A DNA stretch of 64,000 nt. It comes from Actinobacteria bacterium HGW-Actinobacteria-1. Lineage in GTDB: Bacteria; Actinomycetota; Coriobacteriia; Anaerosomatales; Anaerosomataceae. Made by a program: the position numbers and the translations under genes. The notes under the pieces are model-generated. The model did not search any database. It saw only the letters and a list, made by a program, of their open reading frames with translations, and had not been told where the DNA came from. The number at the start of each line of letters is the position of its first letter. Position 1 is the stretch's first letter. The DNA is taken from positions 1-64,000 of the forward strand of contig PHFB01000001.1 in NCBI GenBank assembly GCA_002841355.1, written 5' to 3'. Below, in pieces: positions 26,659 to 34,921 of the stretch.

Positions 26659-29376
26659 TTGTCTGACGTCAAGCGCGTGTACGCTTTCGGTGGGGGACGT
26701 ACCGAGGGCAACAAGGACATGAAGTTCATTCTCGGTGGCAAGGGTGCAAACCTCGCCGAGATGGCCAACATGGGACTCCCGGTCCCGCCCGGATTCACGA
26801 TTACGTGTCAGGCGTGCATGGAGTATTACAATTCCACGCCTCCTGCATTCCCGGCCGGCCTGGCCGAGGAGATCGACGCCTACGTCGCCGAGCTTGAAGG
26901 CAAGATGGGCAAGCAGCTTGGCGATCCCGCCGATCCACTCCTCGTCTCCGTTCGCTCCGGCTCGGCGTTCTCCATGCCGGGCATGATGGACACCATCTTG
27001 AACCTCGGCCTGAACGACGTGTCGGTACAGGGCCTCATCCAGCAGACCGGCAACGACCGGTTCGCGTGGGACAGCTACCGCCGCTTCATCCAGATGTTCA
27101 GCAAGGTCGTGCTCGATGTCGAAGGCGACAAGTTCGAGAACGCCATCAACAAGATGAAGCTCAACCGCAACGTGAAGAACGACACCGATCTTGATGCCGC
27201 CGACATGCGCACGCTCGTCGACGAGTTCAAGGAGATCGTGGCCTTGAACGTGAGCGCCGAGGAGTTCCCGGTGCTCGCCGTTGGTGGTCGCGTGGTCTTC
27301 CCGCAGACGGTCTCACAGCAGCTCACGCTGGCCATTGAGGCCGTCTTCAAGAGCTGGAACAACAAGCGTGCGATCGACTACCGCAAGATGGAGAAGATCG
27401 CGGACGACATCGGAACCGCCGTCAACGTGCAGTCGATGGTCTTCGGGAACAAGGGCGAGACCTCGGCAACGGGCGTTGCGTTCACGCGTAACCCGGCCGA
27501 CGGCACCAATGAGTACTACGGCGACTTCCTTACCAACGCACAGGGCGAAGACGTCGTTGCCGGTATCCGCAACACCTCGCCGCTGGCCGAGCTGCCCGCC
27601 GTGTTCCCCGAGGCTGGCAAGGAGCTGTGGGACATCTTCGAGATCCTGCAGAACGCCTACCGCGATATGTGCGACATCGAGTTCACCATCGAGCAGGGCA
27701 AGCTCTGGATGCTCCAGACCCGGGTCGGCAAGCGCACCGCGCGTGCGGCCCTCAAGATCGCCGTCGACATGGTCGGCGAAGGCATGATCGGGCAGGAAGA
27801 GGCGGTGCTTCGCATCGACCCCGCGCAGCTCGATCAGCTGCTGCACCCGCAGTTCGACGTGACCGCCAGCTACGACGTCGTGGCCAAGGGTCTCAACGCG
27901 AGCCCGGGCGCCGCTGTCGGTGAAGTGGTGTTCTCGGCAAACGACGCCGAAGCTGCCGCTGCCGAGGGCCGCAAGGTCATCCTCGTGCGCTGGGAGACCA
28001 CGCCGGACGACCTGCACGGCATGGTCGCGGCGCAGGGTATCCTGACCTCGCACGGCGGCAAGACGTCGCACGCGGCCGTCGTCGCCCGCGGCATGGGCAA
28101 GCCGTGCGTCTGCGGTGCCGACATGCTCAAGATCGATTCCGAGAAGAAGATCGCCACCATCAGCGGCACGGACATCGTGCTGAACGAAGGCGACGTAATC
28201 TCCATCGACGGTACGACCGGCAAGGTCGTTCTCGGCGCTGTCTCGCTTGTGGAGCCGGAAGTCTCCGGCGAGTTCGACACGATCCTCACGTGGGCGGATG
28301 AGTTCCGCACGATGGGTGTGCGCGCGAACGCCGATACGCCCGACGATGCCGCCCTCGGCCGCAAGTTCGGCGCTGCCGGCATCGGCCTGTGCCGCACGGA
28401 GCACATGTTCCTCGGCGAGCGCAAAGACATCATCCAGGACTTCATCCTGGCCGATGACCAGGCCACGCGTGACGAGGCGCTCACCAAGCTCATGAAGGTG
28501 CAGACCGAGGACTACCTGGGCATACTGAGCGCGATGGACGGGCTGCCGGTCACGGTTCGCCTGCTCGACCCGCCGCTGCACGAGTTCCTCGACAGCCCGC
28601 GCGAGCTCGAGGTCGAGATCGTGAAGGCCGAGTGCGCCGGTGCTCCCGCTTCTGAGACCGCCGCGAAGCGCCGCCTGCTCGCGCAGATCGACTCCATGAC
28701 CGAGATGAACCCGATGCTCGGTCTGCGTGGCTGCCGCCTCGGCATCATGTTCCCCGAGATCTACGGCATGCAGGTTCGCGCCATCGCGCGTGCGACCGCG
28801 CAGCTCAAGCAGGAGGGCAAGGATCCGCGCCCCGAGATCATGATCCCGCTCGTGAGCGTGAAGGCCGAGCTCGACACGCTGCGCGCCGAGAGCGAGGCCG
28901 TTATCGCCGAGGTCGTCGCCGCAACCGGTGTGGCGCTCGATATCCCGATCGGCACGATGATCGAGCTGCCGCGTGCAGCGATCACCGCCGATGAGATCGC
29001 CACGGTGGCGGACTTCTTCAGCTTCGGCACGAACGACCTTACGCAGACGACGTTCGGCTTCTCGCGTGACGACATCGAGGCGAAGTTCTTGCCGCGGTAC
29101 CTTGAGCGCAAGGTGCTTGTGCGCAACCCGTTCGAGACCGTCGACTCGGGCGTGGCGGAACTCGTGCGCATCGGCTGCGAAAAGGGTCGTAGCACCAATC
29201 CTGGCATCAAGCTCGGCGTCTGTGGCGAGCATGGCGGCGATCCCGACAGCGTGAAGATCTTCCACACGATCGGGCTCAACTACGTGAGCTGCTCGCCGTA
29301 CCGCATCCCGCTTGCGCGTCTCGCTGCGGCACAGGCCGCGCTCGCGGATAAGGCGGCTGTCTCGGACAATCGCTAA
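26659..29376 (+). CDS. ppdK: Pyruvate, phosphate dikinase
   Basis: A 905-residue enzyme for pyruvate + ATP + Pi <-> PEP + AMP + PPi. The ATP-grasp domain is at the N-terminus (VYAFGGGRTEGN, ILGGKGANLAEM). The swivelling phosphohistidine domain contains GGKTSHAAVVARGMGKPCV with the catalytic His and adjacent Thr/Ser targeted by PpsR. The TIM-barrel PEP domain ends with GVCGEHGGDPDSV and the catalytic Cys. Start codon is TTG 26659 after GAGGGAGA. In anaerobes the enzyme lets PPi replace ATP; a PPi-driven ion pump (hppA) lies 5.5 kb downstream. Confidence 0.97.
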   Translation: MSDVKRVYAFGGGRTEGNKDMKFILGGKGANLAEMANMGLPVPPGFTITCQACMEYYNSTPPAFPAGLAEEIDAYVAELEGKMGKQLGDPADPLLVSVRSGSAFSMPGMMDTILNLGLNDVSVQGLIQQTGNDRFAWDSYRRFIQMFSKVVLDVEGDKFENAINKMKLNRNVKNDTDLDAADMRTLVDEFKEIVALNVSAEEFPVLAVGGRVVFPQTVSQQLTLAIEAVFKSWNNKRAIDYRKMEKIADDIGTAVNVQSMVFGNKGETSATGVAFTRNPADGTNEYYGDFLTNAQGEDVVAGIRNTSPLAELPAVFPEAGKELWDIFEILQNAYRDMCDIEFTIEQGKLWMLQTRVGKRTARAALKIAVDMVGEGMIGQEEAVLRIDPAQLDQLLHPQFDVTASYDVVAKGLNASPGAAVGEVVFSANDAEAAAAEGRKVILVRWETTPDDLHGMVAAQGILTSHGGKTSHAAVVARGMGKPCVCGADMLKIDSEKKIATISGTDIVLNEGDVISIDGTTGKVVLGAVSLVEPEVSGEFDTILTWADEFRTMGVRANADTPDDAALGRKFGAAGIGLCRTEHMFLGERKDIIQDFILADDQATRDEALTKLMKVQTEDYLGILSAMDGLPVTVRLLDPPLHEFLDSPRELEVEIVKAECAGAPASETAAKRRLLAQIDSMTEMNPMLGLRGCRLGIMFPEIYGMQVRAIARATAQLKQEGKDPRPEIMIPLVSVKAELDTLRAESEAVIAEVVAATGVALDIPIGTMIELPRAAITADEIATVADFFSFGTNDLTQTTFGFSRDDIEAKFLPRYLERKVLVRNPFETVDSGVAELVRIGCEKGRSTNPGIKLGVCGEHGGDPDSVKIFHTIGLNYVSCSPYRIPLARLAAAQAALADKAAVSDNR

Positions 29377-29400
29377 ATCCTTCTAACTCCCTAGCGTTTC

Positions 29401-29437
29401 CGCGTGCCTCCGGTGATACTTCATACGGAGGCACGCG
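29401..29437 (+). terminator. Hairpin after ppdK
   Basis: CGCGTGCCTCCG (29401-29412) pairs perfectly with CGGAGGCACGCG (29426-29437) across a 13-base loop. No U-run follows, so it may be a GC-type terminator or an mRNA-stabilising 3' end rather than a classic intrinsic terminator. Confidence 0.65.
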
Positions 29438-29454
29438 ACGCTTGAGGGGCGGGG

Positions 29455-29808
29455 ATGGCAAAGAGGACGCGGCTCTACCAGCGAGCACGGTCGCCGCTCA
29501 TACAGGGGCATTCGAAGCGGGAACGCCCGCTTTGGCAACCGCTCGTCGGAAGCTTCGTCGTTGCACTCATCGCTCCGCTCTTCCTCTGGTGGCTCATCAC
29601 GATGATCGCCGGTGCGCAGCCCGCCGAGGCGCTGTCTTTGCTTGGCGCGGACATCTTCTCGTTGTTGCTGCCGATGCTTCCCGGTGCACTGATCGGTGCC
29701 GTTGTGGGTGTGCTGGGTGCACGTTCGTGGGGAAGCCGTCGTCCCTGGCTTCCGGGCGCCATTCTCGGCGCTGTTCTTGCAGGCGCTGGCCTGCTGCTGT
29801 TCGGCTGA
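29455..29808 (+). CDS. Small membrane protein of unknown function
   Basis: A 117-residue protein with a basic N-terminus (MAKRTRLYQRARSP) and two or three hydrophobic segments: about 28-50 (VGSFVVALIAPLFLWWLIT), 62-86 and 96-115, the last with glycine-rich GAILGAVLAGAGLLLFG. The glycine pattern recalls small membrane-packing or glycine-zipper proteins. No enzyme motif is visible. It sits 12 bases before dgt with matching strand and codon use, so it is probably co-transcribed with dgt. Function unknown. Confidence 0.65.
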   Translation: MAKRTRLYQRARSPLIQGHSKRERPLWQPLVGSFVVALIAPLFLWWLITMIAGAQPAEALSLLGADIFSLLLPMLPGALIGAVVGVLGARSWGSRRPWLPGAILGAVLAGAGLLLFG

Positions 29809-29819
29809 ACGGAGCGCAC

Positions 29820-30860
29820 GTGAGCGACGGAATCCTGACACGCGAGGCCGCAGAGGCCGAGGAACGCCTGCGGCTCTCGCCGAGGGCGTCGTTCTCGGAC
29901 GCCACCCGCGGACGCGAGGTGCCGCTCGAGCCGGATCCGTTACGGACAGAGTTCCAGCGCGACCGTGACCGCATCATCCACTGCAAGGCGTTCCGACGCC
30001 TGTCGCACAAGACCCAGGTCTTCCTCGCCCCGGAGGGCGATCACTACCGCACGCGCCTCACGCACACCCTCGAAGTCGCGCAGATCGCGCGCTCGATAGC
30101 GCGGGCGCTGCGCCTCAACGAAGACCTTACCGAGGCGATCGCGCTCGGTCACGATCTGGGGCATTCGCCATTCGGCCACACCGGTGAGGCGGCGCTCTCA
30201 CAGTGCCTGGCCGAGGTGGCGCCGGAGTATCCCGGCCTGCAGCCCGTCTACGAGCACAACATGCAGTCGCTGCGCGTGGTGGAAGTGCTCGAGTACGATG
30301 GCAAGGGGCTGAACCTCACCTGGGAGGTGCGGGACGGCATCCGGAACCACACTGGAGACGACCTGCCCGCGACGCTTGAGGGCCAGATCGTGAAGACCGC
30401 TGACCGCATCGCGTACATCAACCACGACATCGACGATGCCGTGCGCGCGGGTGTGCTGCTCGACTCGGAGATTCCCGCCGAGCTTACAGCGGTGCTCGGC
30501 AGCCATCACGGCGCGCGGATCACGTCGCTCGTGCAGTCGATGGTTACGGCGAGCGCGGATGCGGATCGCATCAGCATGACGCCGGAGGTGGAGGAGGCGA
30601 TGCTTGCGCTGCGGGCGTTCCTCTTCGAGCGCGTGTATCTCTCGATGGACGCGAAGGGTGAAGACCCCAAGGCGCTCGAACTGGTGAAGCGCCTCTTCGG
30701 CTACTACATGAGCCACCCCGCCGAGCTTCCCGATGAGTTTGCCCGAGAATCGCTCGGCTCGCTGCCACAGCGCGTTGTGGACTATGTGGCCGGGATGACC
30801 GACCGCTACGCCATCCGCACCTACGAGAAGCTCTTCCTGCCATCACGATGGAAGATGTAG
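29820..30860 (+). CDS. dgt: Deoxyguanosinetriphosphate triphosphohydrolase-like protein
   Basis: A 346-residue HD-superfamily dNTPase of the short (type 2) dgt-like family. The N-terminal block RDRDRIIHCKAFRRLSHKTQ is diagnostic. The metal site is built from H in TRLTHTLEV and HD in ALGHDLGHSPFGHTGE. It hydrolyses dNTPs to deoxynucleoside and triphosphate. GTG 29820 follows CGGAG. dgt is normally adjacent to dnaG-rpoD in this gene order; here about 6 kb of other genes separates them. Confidence 0.93.
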   Translation: MSDGILTREAAEAEERLRLSPRASFSDATRGREVPLEPDPLRTEFQRDRDRIIHCKAFRRLSHKTQVFLAPEGDHYRTRLTHTLEVAQIARSIARALRLNEDLTEAIALGHDLGHSPFGHTGEAALSQCLAEVAPEYPGLQPVYEHNMQSLRVVEVLEYDGKGLNLTWEVRDGIRNHTGDDLPATLEGQIVKTADRIAYINHDIDDAVRAGVLLDSEIPAELTAVLGSHHGARITSLVQSMVTASADADRISMTPEVEEAMLALRAFLFERVYLSMDAKGEDPKALELVKRLFGYYMSHPAELPDEFARESLGSLPQRVVDYVAGMTDRYAIRTYEKLFLPSRWKM

Positions 30861-31879
30861 TCCTCACCCTGGCGCCGCAACCACGGAGACCCCGGCTCCC
30901 GTGGCTCGACGTGCTCAAGGGCGTTGCGATGGCATTCGTCGTGATCAACCACGCGATGATCTGGCCGCTGCGCACGGGCGACGGCCTCACTGCGTTCGCC
31001 TACGGCACCTGCTACTGGACGGTGGCTGGCTTCGCGGCCGTGACTGGGTATCTGGCCGCGTCCAAGAGCATGGCCGATCCGGTCGGATTCCTGCGGCGTC
31101 GGGGCCGCCAGCTGCTTGGACCGTGGGCGCTTGCCGCACCTGTGTACGCGCTTGCCCCTTTCGTGCTGCCGCTTCTCGGGCTGCCGTTTCCCATCGAACT
31201 CGACCGCGTGCCCTGGGTGATCTCGATCCTTCTCGGCGGCGGTGCGCTGTGGTTCCTGCCCGTGCTCTACGCGGCAAGCGTGATCGCGACCCTTCTGGCC
31301 CAGCGGACGACCTCGTGGTGGCCGTTCTGGGTCTCGCTCGGCGTGTATGCGGCTACGGCTGCTCTCGTGCGCGAAAGTCCGCTTGCGTTCGGGCATGGCA
31401 CGTTCTGGGCGGTCACGCCCTTGTACGTGGCGAGCTACTGGTTCGGTCTCGAAGTCGCCTGGGGCTGGAGGCTACGCTGGAACCATGCGACCTGGCTGTG
31501 TCTGTTTGTGGCGTCGCTTGCCCTGCCCGGGCTCACGAGCTACCTGCGCACCACCCTCGCGATGCCGTGGCTCGCATGGCTCACGTACGCTGCTGGCGTC
31601 CCTGGTGGCGTGAGCGCGCTCATGCTGGCGCTGGGAACAACGCGCGAACCGGGAGTTGTGAGCAGGGCGTTCGCGCGACTCGGCGTGGATTCGCTTGGCG
31701 TGTACGTCCTGCATCCGCTCGTGCTCGGACCGCTCATGGTGGTGCTTCCCGGTGCACGCACGCTGTCGGGCGCGTTCGTGGGCGGAAGCGTGGCGATTTC
31801 GGCCTGCTACGCGATGGTTCACCTGTACCGGACGAAGCGCCTCAAACCGCGTGCAGATTCCATGAATATTCCTGGCTAG
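30848..31879 (+). CDS. Acyltransferase-3 family membrane protein
   Basis: A 343-residue polytopic membrane protein. PWLDVLKGVAMAFVVINHAMI near the N-terminus is the acyltransferase-3/OafA-type first helix with its conserved His. About ten hydrophobic segments follow, including GVDSLGVYVLHPLVL near the end, also typical (YxxH-like). Members transfer acetyl or other acyl groups to sugars, lipids or peptidoglycan at the membrane. The ATG overlaps the dgt stop by 13 bases. Substrate unknown; it is not close to the polysaccharide locus. Confidence 0.78.
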   Translation: MEDVVLTLAPQPRRPRLPWLDVLKGVAMAFVVINHAMIWPLRTGDGLTAFAYGTCYWTVAGFAAVTGYLAASKSMADPVGFLRRRGRQLLGPWALAAPVYALAPFVLPLLGLPFPIELDRVPWVISILLGGGALWFLPVLYAASVIATLLAQRTTSWWPFWVSLGVYAATAALVRESPLAFGHGTFWAVTPLYVASYWFGLEVAWGWRLRWNHATWLCLFVASLALPGLTSYLRTTLAMPWLAWLTYAAGVPGGVSALMLALGTTREPGVVSRAFARLGVDSLGVYVLHPLVLGPLMVVLPGARTLSGAFVGGSVAISACYAMVHLYRTKRLKPRADSMNIPG

Positions 31880-32002
31880 TTGTGCCAGGGGCTGTGACGA
31901 ACACTAAACAAAGGGTAAGTTTGATAGGTAGAAGACAGAGCTGCCACGTCTTCGAAATCTGTCGTGACATCCGTGATGTCGCACGTCTGCAAGGGGGTAC
32001 CG

Positions 32003-33778
32003 ATGCGAGAGATCATGCGTGTGAATATGTCGGACCTGTCCATCAAGCTTGAGCCGCTTCCCGCGGGTTGGGCTCGGTACGGTGGACGCGTACTGACTTC
32101 GGCGATCATCTTCACCGAGGTTCCCGCCGACGCGGATGCGCTCGGCGCTGACAATAAGCTCGTCTTCGCACCTGGCTTCCTTGGTGGGACGAATACGCCG
32201 AACGGTGGACGCCTCTCTGTAGGCGCGAAGAGCCCGCTCACCGGCGGTCTCAAGGAGTCGAACTCCGGCGGTCAGGCTGCTCATGGCCTTGGCAAGCTGG
32301 GTCTGGCCGCAGTCATCGTCGAGGGCAAGCCCGCGGATCCCTCGGCGGCGTACATGCTGGTCATCGAGGCGGACAAGACCGCCAAGCTCGAGCGCGTGGA
32401 TGCCTGGAAGGGCATGGGGAACTACGCAGTAGCCGAGGCCATCAAGGCGACGCGCCCCGCTGACGACCGCTTCTCCACCATCACGAACGGTCCTGCCGGC
32501 GAGATGGGCCTTCGGGCATCCGGTATCGCTGTCTCGGACATGAAGGGCTACCCGAACCGCTTCGCTGGCCGTGGTGGTCTCGGCGCCGTCATGGGCAGCA
32601 AGGGCCTGAAGGCGATCGTCGTGAGCGACAAGGGTCTCTCCAACGTCGAGCATGCCGACAAGGAAGCGTTCCAGGCTGCGATGAAGGTGTTCGCGAACGC
32701 GCTGACGTCGCACCCGGTCTCCGGACAGGGCCTGCCGACGTACGGCACGAACGTCCTGGCGAACATCATCAACGAAGCCGGCGGCTATCCCACGAGGAAC
32801 TTCTCGGACGGTCGTTTCGAGGGCGTCGAGGGTATTTCGGGCGAGAAGCAGCGCGAAACGACGCTGGAGCGTGGCGGCAACGTGAAGCACGGCTGCCACA
32901 CCGGCTGCGTCATCCAGTGCTCGCGGTACTGGTACGACAAGGACGGCCACTACAAGACGAAGGGCCCGGAGTACGAGAGCGCATGGTCGCTCGGTGCTGA
33001 CTGCGGCATCTCTGACATGGATGTCGTGGCCGAGCTCGACTACACCTGCGGCGACCTCGGTCTCGATACCATCGAGATGGGCGCCACGCTGGCCGTGTAC
33101 ATGGACTCCGGCGCTATCGCGTTCGGCGACGGCGATGCCGCGCTGGCAACGCTCAAAGAGACCGTGACGGGCAGCGAGCTTGGCAAGGCGATCGGCGACG
33201 GCGCCGAGGCGACCGGTATCAAGTACGGCGTCGCGCACATCCCGGTCGTGAAGCACCAGGCGCTGCCGGCATACGACCCGCGCCCGATCCAGGGTATCGG
33301 CGTCACGTACGCCACGTCCACGCAGGGCGCGGACCACACCGCAGGGTACGCGATCACCGCGAACGTGCTTGCCGTCGGCGGCACGGTCGACCCGCTGAAG
33401 CCAGAGGGCCAGGCGGCGTTGTCGCAGGGCCTGCAGATCGCGACGGGCATGCTCGACGCGATGGGCTTCTGCATCTTCGTGGCGTTCCCGGTGCTGGACA
33501 TCCCCGAGGCGTTCGGCGCGATCGCGGACATGGTCTCCGCTCACACCGGCGAGACGTGGGATGCCGATGCGCTCATGGCTATCGGCAAGGAAGCGCTCAC
33601 GTACGAGCGGCTGTTCAACCAGCACGCCGGGTTCACGGCTGCTGATGACCGGCTGCCCGCGTTCTTCAAGGAAGTCCCGCTGCCGCCGCACAACGCGGTG
33701 TTCACGGTGACCGACGCCGAGCTCGACTCGGTCTTCGATTTCGTGCCGGAGACTGCAGCTGGTCTCGGAATCTCGTAA
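32003..33778 (+). CDS. Aldehyde:ferredoxin oxidoreductase family protein (tungstopterin)
   Basis: A 591-residue enzyme of the AOR family, which oxidises aldehydes to acids with ferredoxin (or runs in reverse) using a bis-pterin tungsten cofactor and one [4Fe-4S] cluster. The N-terminal domain has the family signature GGRLSVGAKSPLTGGLKESNSGG. Cluster cysteines are C298, C302, C306 (GCHTGCVIQC) and C490 (AMGFC). The first spacing is Cx3C, whereas classic AOR has Cx2C. ATG 32003 follows AAGGGGG. A MoaD/ThiS-like carrier and a ThiF-like enzyme follow, the usual companions for pterin dithiolene synthesis. The substrate cannot be read from sequence. Confidence 0.9.
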   Translation: MREIMRVNMSDLSIKLEPLPAGWARYGGRVLTSAIIFTEVPADADALGADNKLVFAPGFLGGTNTPNGGRLSVGAKSPLTGGLKESNSGGQAAHGLGKLGLAAVIVEGKPADPSAAYMLVIEADKTAKLERVDAWKGMGNYAVAEAIKATRPADDRFSTITNGPAGEMGLRASGIAVSDMKGYPNRFAGRGGLGAVMGSKGLKAIVVSDKGLSNVEHADKEAFQAAMKVFANALTSHPVSGQGLPTYGTNVLANIINEAGGYPTRNFSDGRFEGVEGISGEKQRETTLERGGNVKHGCHTGCVIQCSRYWYDKDGHYKTKGPEYESAWSLGADCGISDMDVVAELDYTCGDLGLDTIEMGATLAVYMDSGAIAFGDGDAALATLKETVTGSELGKAIGDGAEATGIKYGVAHIPVVKHQALPAYDPRPIQGIGVTYATSTQGADHTAGYAITANVLAVGGTVDPLKPEGQAALSQGLQIATGMLDAMGFCIFVAFPVLDIPEAFGAIADMVSAHTGETWDADALMAIGKEALTYERLFNQHAGFTAADDRLPAFFKEVPLPPHNAVFTVTDAELDSVFDFVPETAAGLGIS

Positions 33779-33801
33779 GCAAGGTTGACGGTACTGACAC
33801 G

Positions 33802-33837
33802 GCTCGCGCCGGGCGGCTGGTTGCGTCCGGCGCGAGC
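33802..33837 (+). other. Intercistronic hairpin between AOR and moaD-like genes
   Basis: GCTCGCGCCGG (33802-33812) is the exact inverse complement of CCGGCGCGAGC (33827-33837), with a 14-base loop. No U-run follows. It may protect the AOR transcript or partially stop transcription, so that the carrier and ThiF genes are made in smaller amounts. Confidence 0.6.
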
Positions 33838-33868
33838 GCTGTTCGACGGTGGTGGCGAAAGGTGGTGA

Positions 33869-34114
33869 GTGGCGATGATCGTTGATGTCGCGTTGTTCGC
33901 TAGTCTTGCGTCGTTTCAGCCTGATGGGCTACCTGGCCGTCACTCACGGCCCCTCGAGTTTCCCGAGGGGTTCACGATCTCGCAGGTGATCTCTGCGCTG
34001 GCGCTGCCGGATGAGCCACGCGTGATCTTCGTGAACGGACGCCATGCCGAAGAGAGCACCGTGCTTCGTGAAGGCGACCGGCTCGCGATCTTCCCGCCTG
34101 TGGGTGGAGGGTAG
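33869..34114 (+). CDS. MoaD/ThiS-family sulfur carrier protein
   Basis: An 81-residue ubiquitin-fold sulfur carrier. It ends in IFPPVGGG, the flexible Gly-Gly tail that is adenylated and thiocarboxylated. VIFVNGRHAEESTVLREGDRLAIF (here quoted by its key parts VIFVNGR and REGDRLAIFPP) is the typical beta-grasp C-terminal half. The context, between AOR and a ThiF-like activator, favours a dedicated MoaD-like role in tungstopterin synthesis over thiamine synthesis. The start is GTG 33869 or ATG 33875; the GGTGGTGA site fits either. Confidence 0.85.
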   Translation: MAMIVDVALFASLASFQPDGLPGRHSRPLEFPEGFTISQVISALALPDEPRVIFVNGRHAEESTVLREGDRLAIFPPVGGG

Positions 34115-34118
34115 CGCG

Positions 34119-34715
34119 ATGGATGTGAAGGCGGATCCGCGTGCTGCGCTGCGTGCAGCCACGGTTGCGATCATCGGGTGTGGCGGACTCGGCAGCAACG
34201 TGGCGTCGATGCTCGTGCGCTCCGGCGTCGGGACGCTGCGACTCATCGACTACGACCGCGTCGAGGAAGACAACCTGAATCGCCAGCTCTTCTTCCGGGA
34301 GGACATCGGCCGCCTCAAGACCGAGGCGCTGGCAGACACGCTGCGCAGGATCACGCCGGAGGTGACGCTGATCGAGGTCGTCGCCCGGGTTGATGCCGAG
34401 AACATCCTCGGGCTCGTGGCCGGTGCCGATGTGATCGTTGAGGCGGTTGATGGCGCCGCCGACAAGGCGATGATCGTGAATGCCTGCAGCACCGGGTTGC
34501 CCGATGTGCCGCTCGTGACCGCGTCGGGTCTGGCAGGGAGCGGCTCGGCGAACGAGATCGTGAGCGAGCGAATCGCCGACAACGTGTACCTCGTGGGCGA
34601 CCTGGCAAGCGACGTTCGTGACGGATTGCCGCTCTTCGCATCGCGGGTGATGGCCGCGGCGGCCCATGAAGCGCACGTGGTGATTCGCGTGCTGCTCGGG
34701 TACTGCGAGCCGTAG
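34119..34715 (+). CDS. ThiF/MoeB-family sulfur-carrier adenylyltransferase (short form)
   Basis: A 198-residue E1-like enzyme. The nucleotide-binding Rossmann motif is IIGCGGLGSNVA, followed by LIDYDRVEEDNLNRQLFF, the adenylation signature. It is the short form without the C-terminal zinc CxxC pairs and rhodanese domain. It would activate the C-terminal glycine of the carrier encoded four bases upstream. Similar short proteins are annotated as ThiF family 2; the AOR context makes a MoeB-like role for the tungsten cofactor the preferred inference. ATG 34119 follows GGTGGAGG. Confidence 0.85.
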   Translation: MDVKADPRAALRAATVAIIGCGGLGSNVASMLVRSGVGTLRLIDYDRVEEDNLNRQLFFREDIGRLKTEALADTLRRITPEVTLIEVVARVDAENILGLVAGADVIVEAVDGAADKAMIVNACSTGLPDVPLVTASGLAGSGSANEIVSERIADNVYLVGDLASDVRDGLPLFASRVMAAAAHEAHVVIRVLLGYCEP

Positions 34716-34808
34716 CGCGGCAACCGCAAAGCTTCTTGCCACCTCGCCTCTGGAACAACTCGGCGGCTGAACACCTCACACCGCATACATCCATCCGTTT
34801 CTAACTTG

Positions 34809-34837
34809 TTGCCGCACACCGCTCCTTCGCATAGAAT
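34809..34837 (+). promoter_or_regulatory. Predicted sigma-70 promoter of hppA
   Basis: TTGCCG (34809-34814), exactly 17 bases, TAGAAT (34832-34837). The predicted leader of about 80 bases contains a CAGGGG/CCCCTG stem (34851-34856 with 34868-34873) ahead of the hppA ribosome-binding site. Confidence 0.6.
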
Positions 34838-34921
34838 CACCGGAGCATCACAGGGGATGTTGGGAGACCCCTGCGCTTTGCACACCCGGAATTAGAAATG
34901 TTCGAAGGGAGAGGCGCTTCT

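Noticed and set aside
27313-29265. 650-codon minus-strand open frame opposite ppdK
   Set aside because: Antisense artefact of codon bias in a highly expressed GC-rich gene; no motif or start signal.
31880-32002. Possible riboswitch in the AOR leader
   Set aside because: A small GACATC/GATGTC hairpin (31966-31980) is present, but I cannot match a Moco/Tuco riboswitch consensus in the 120 bases.
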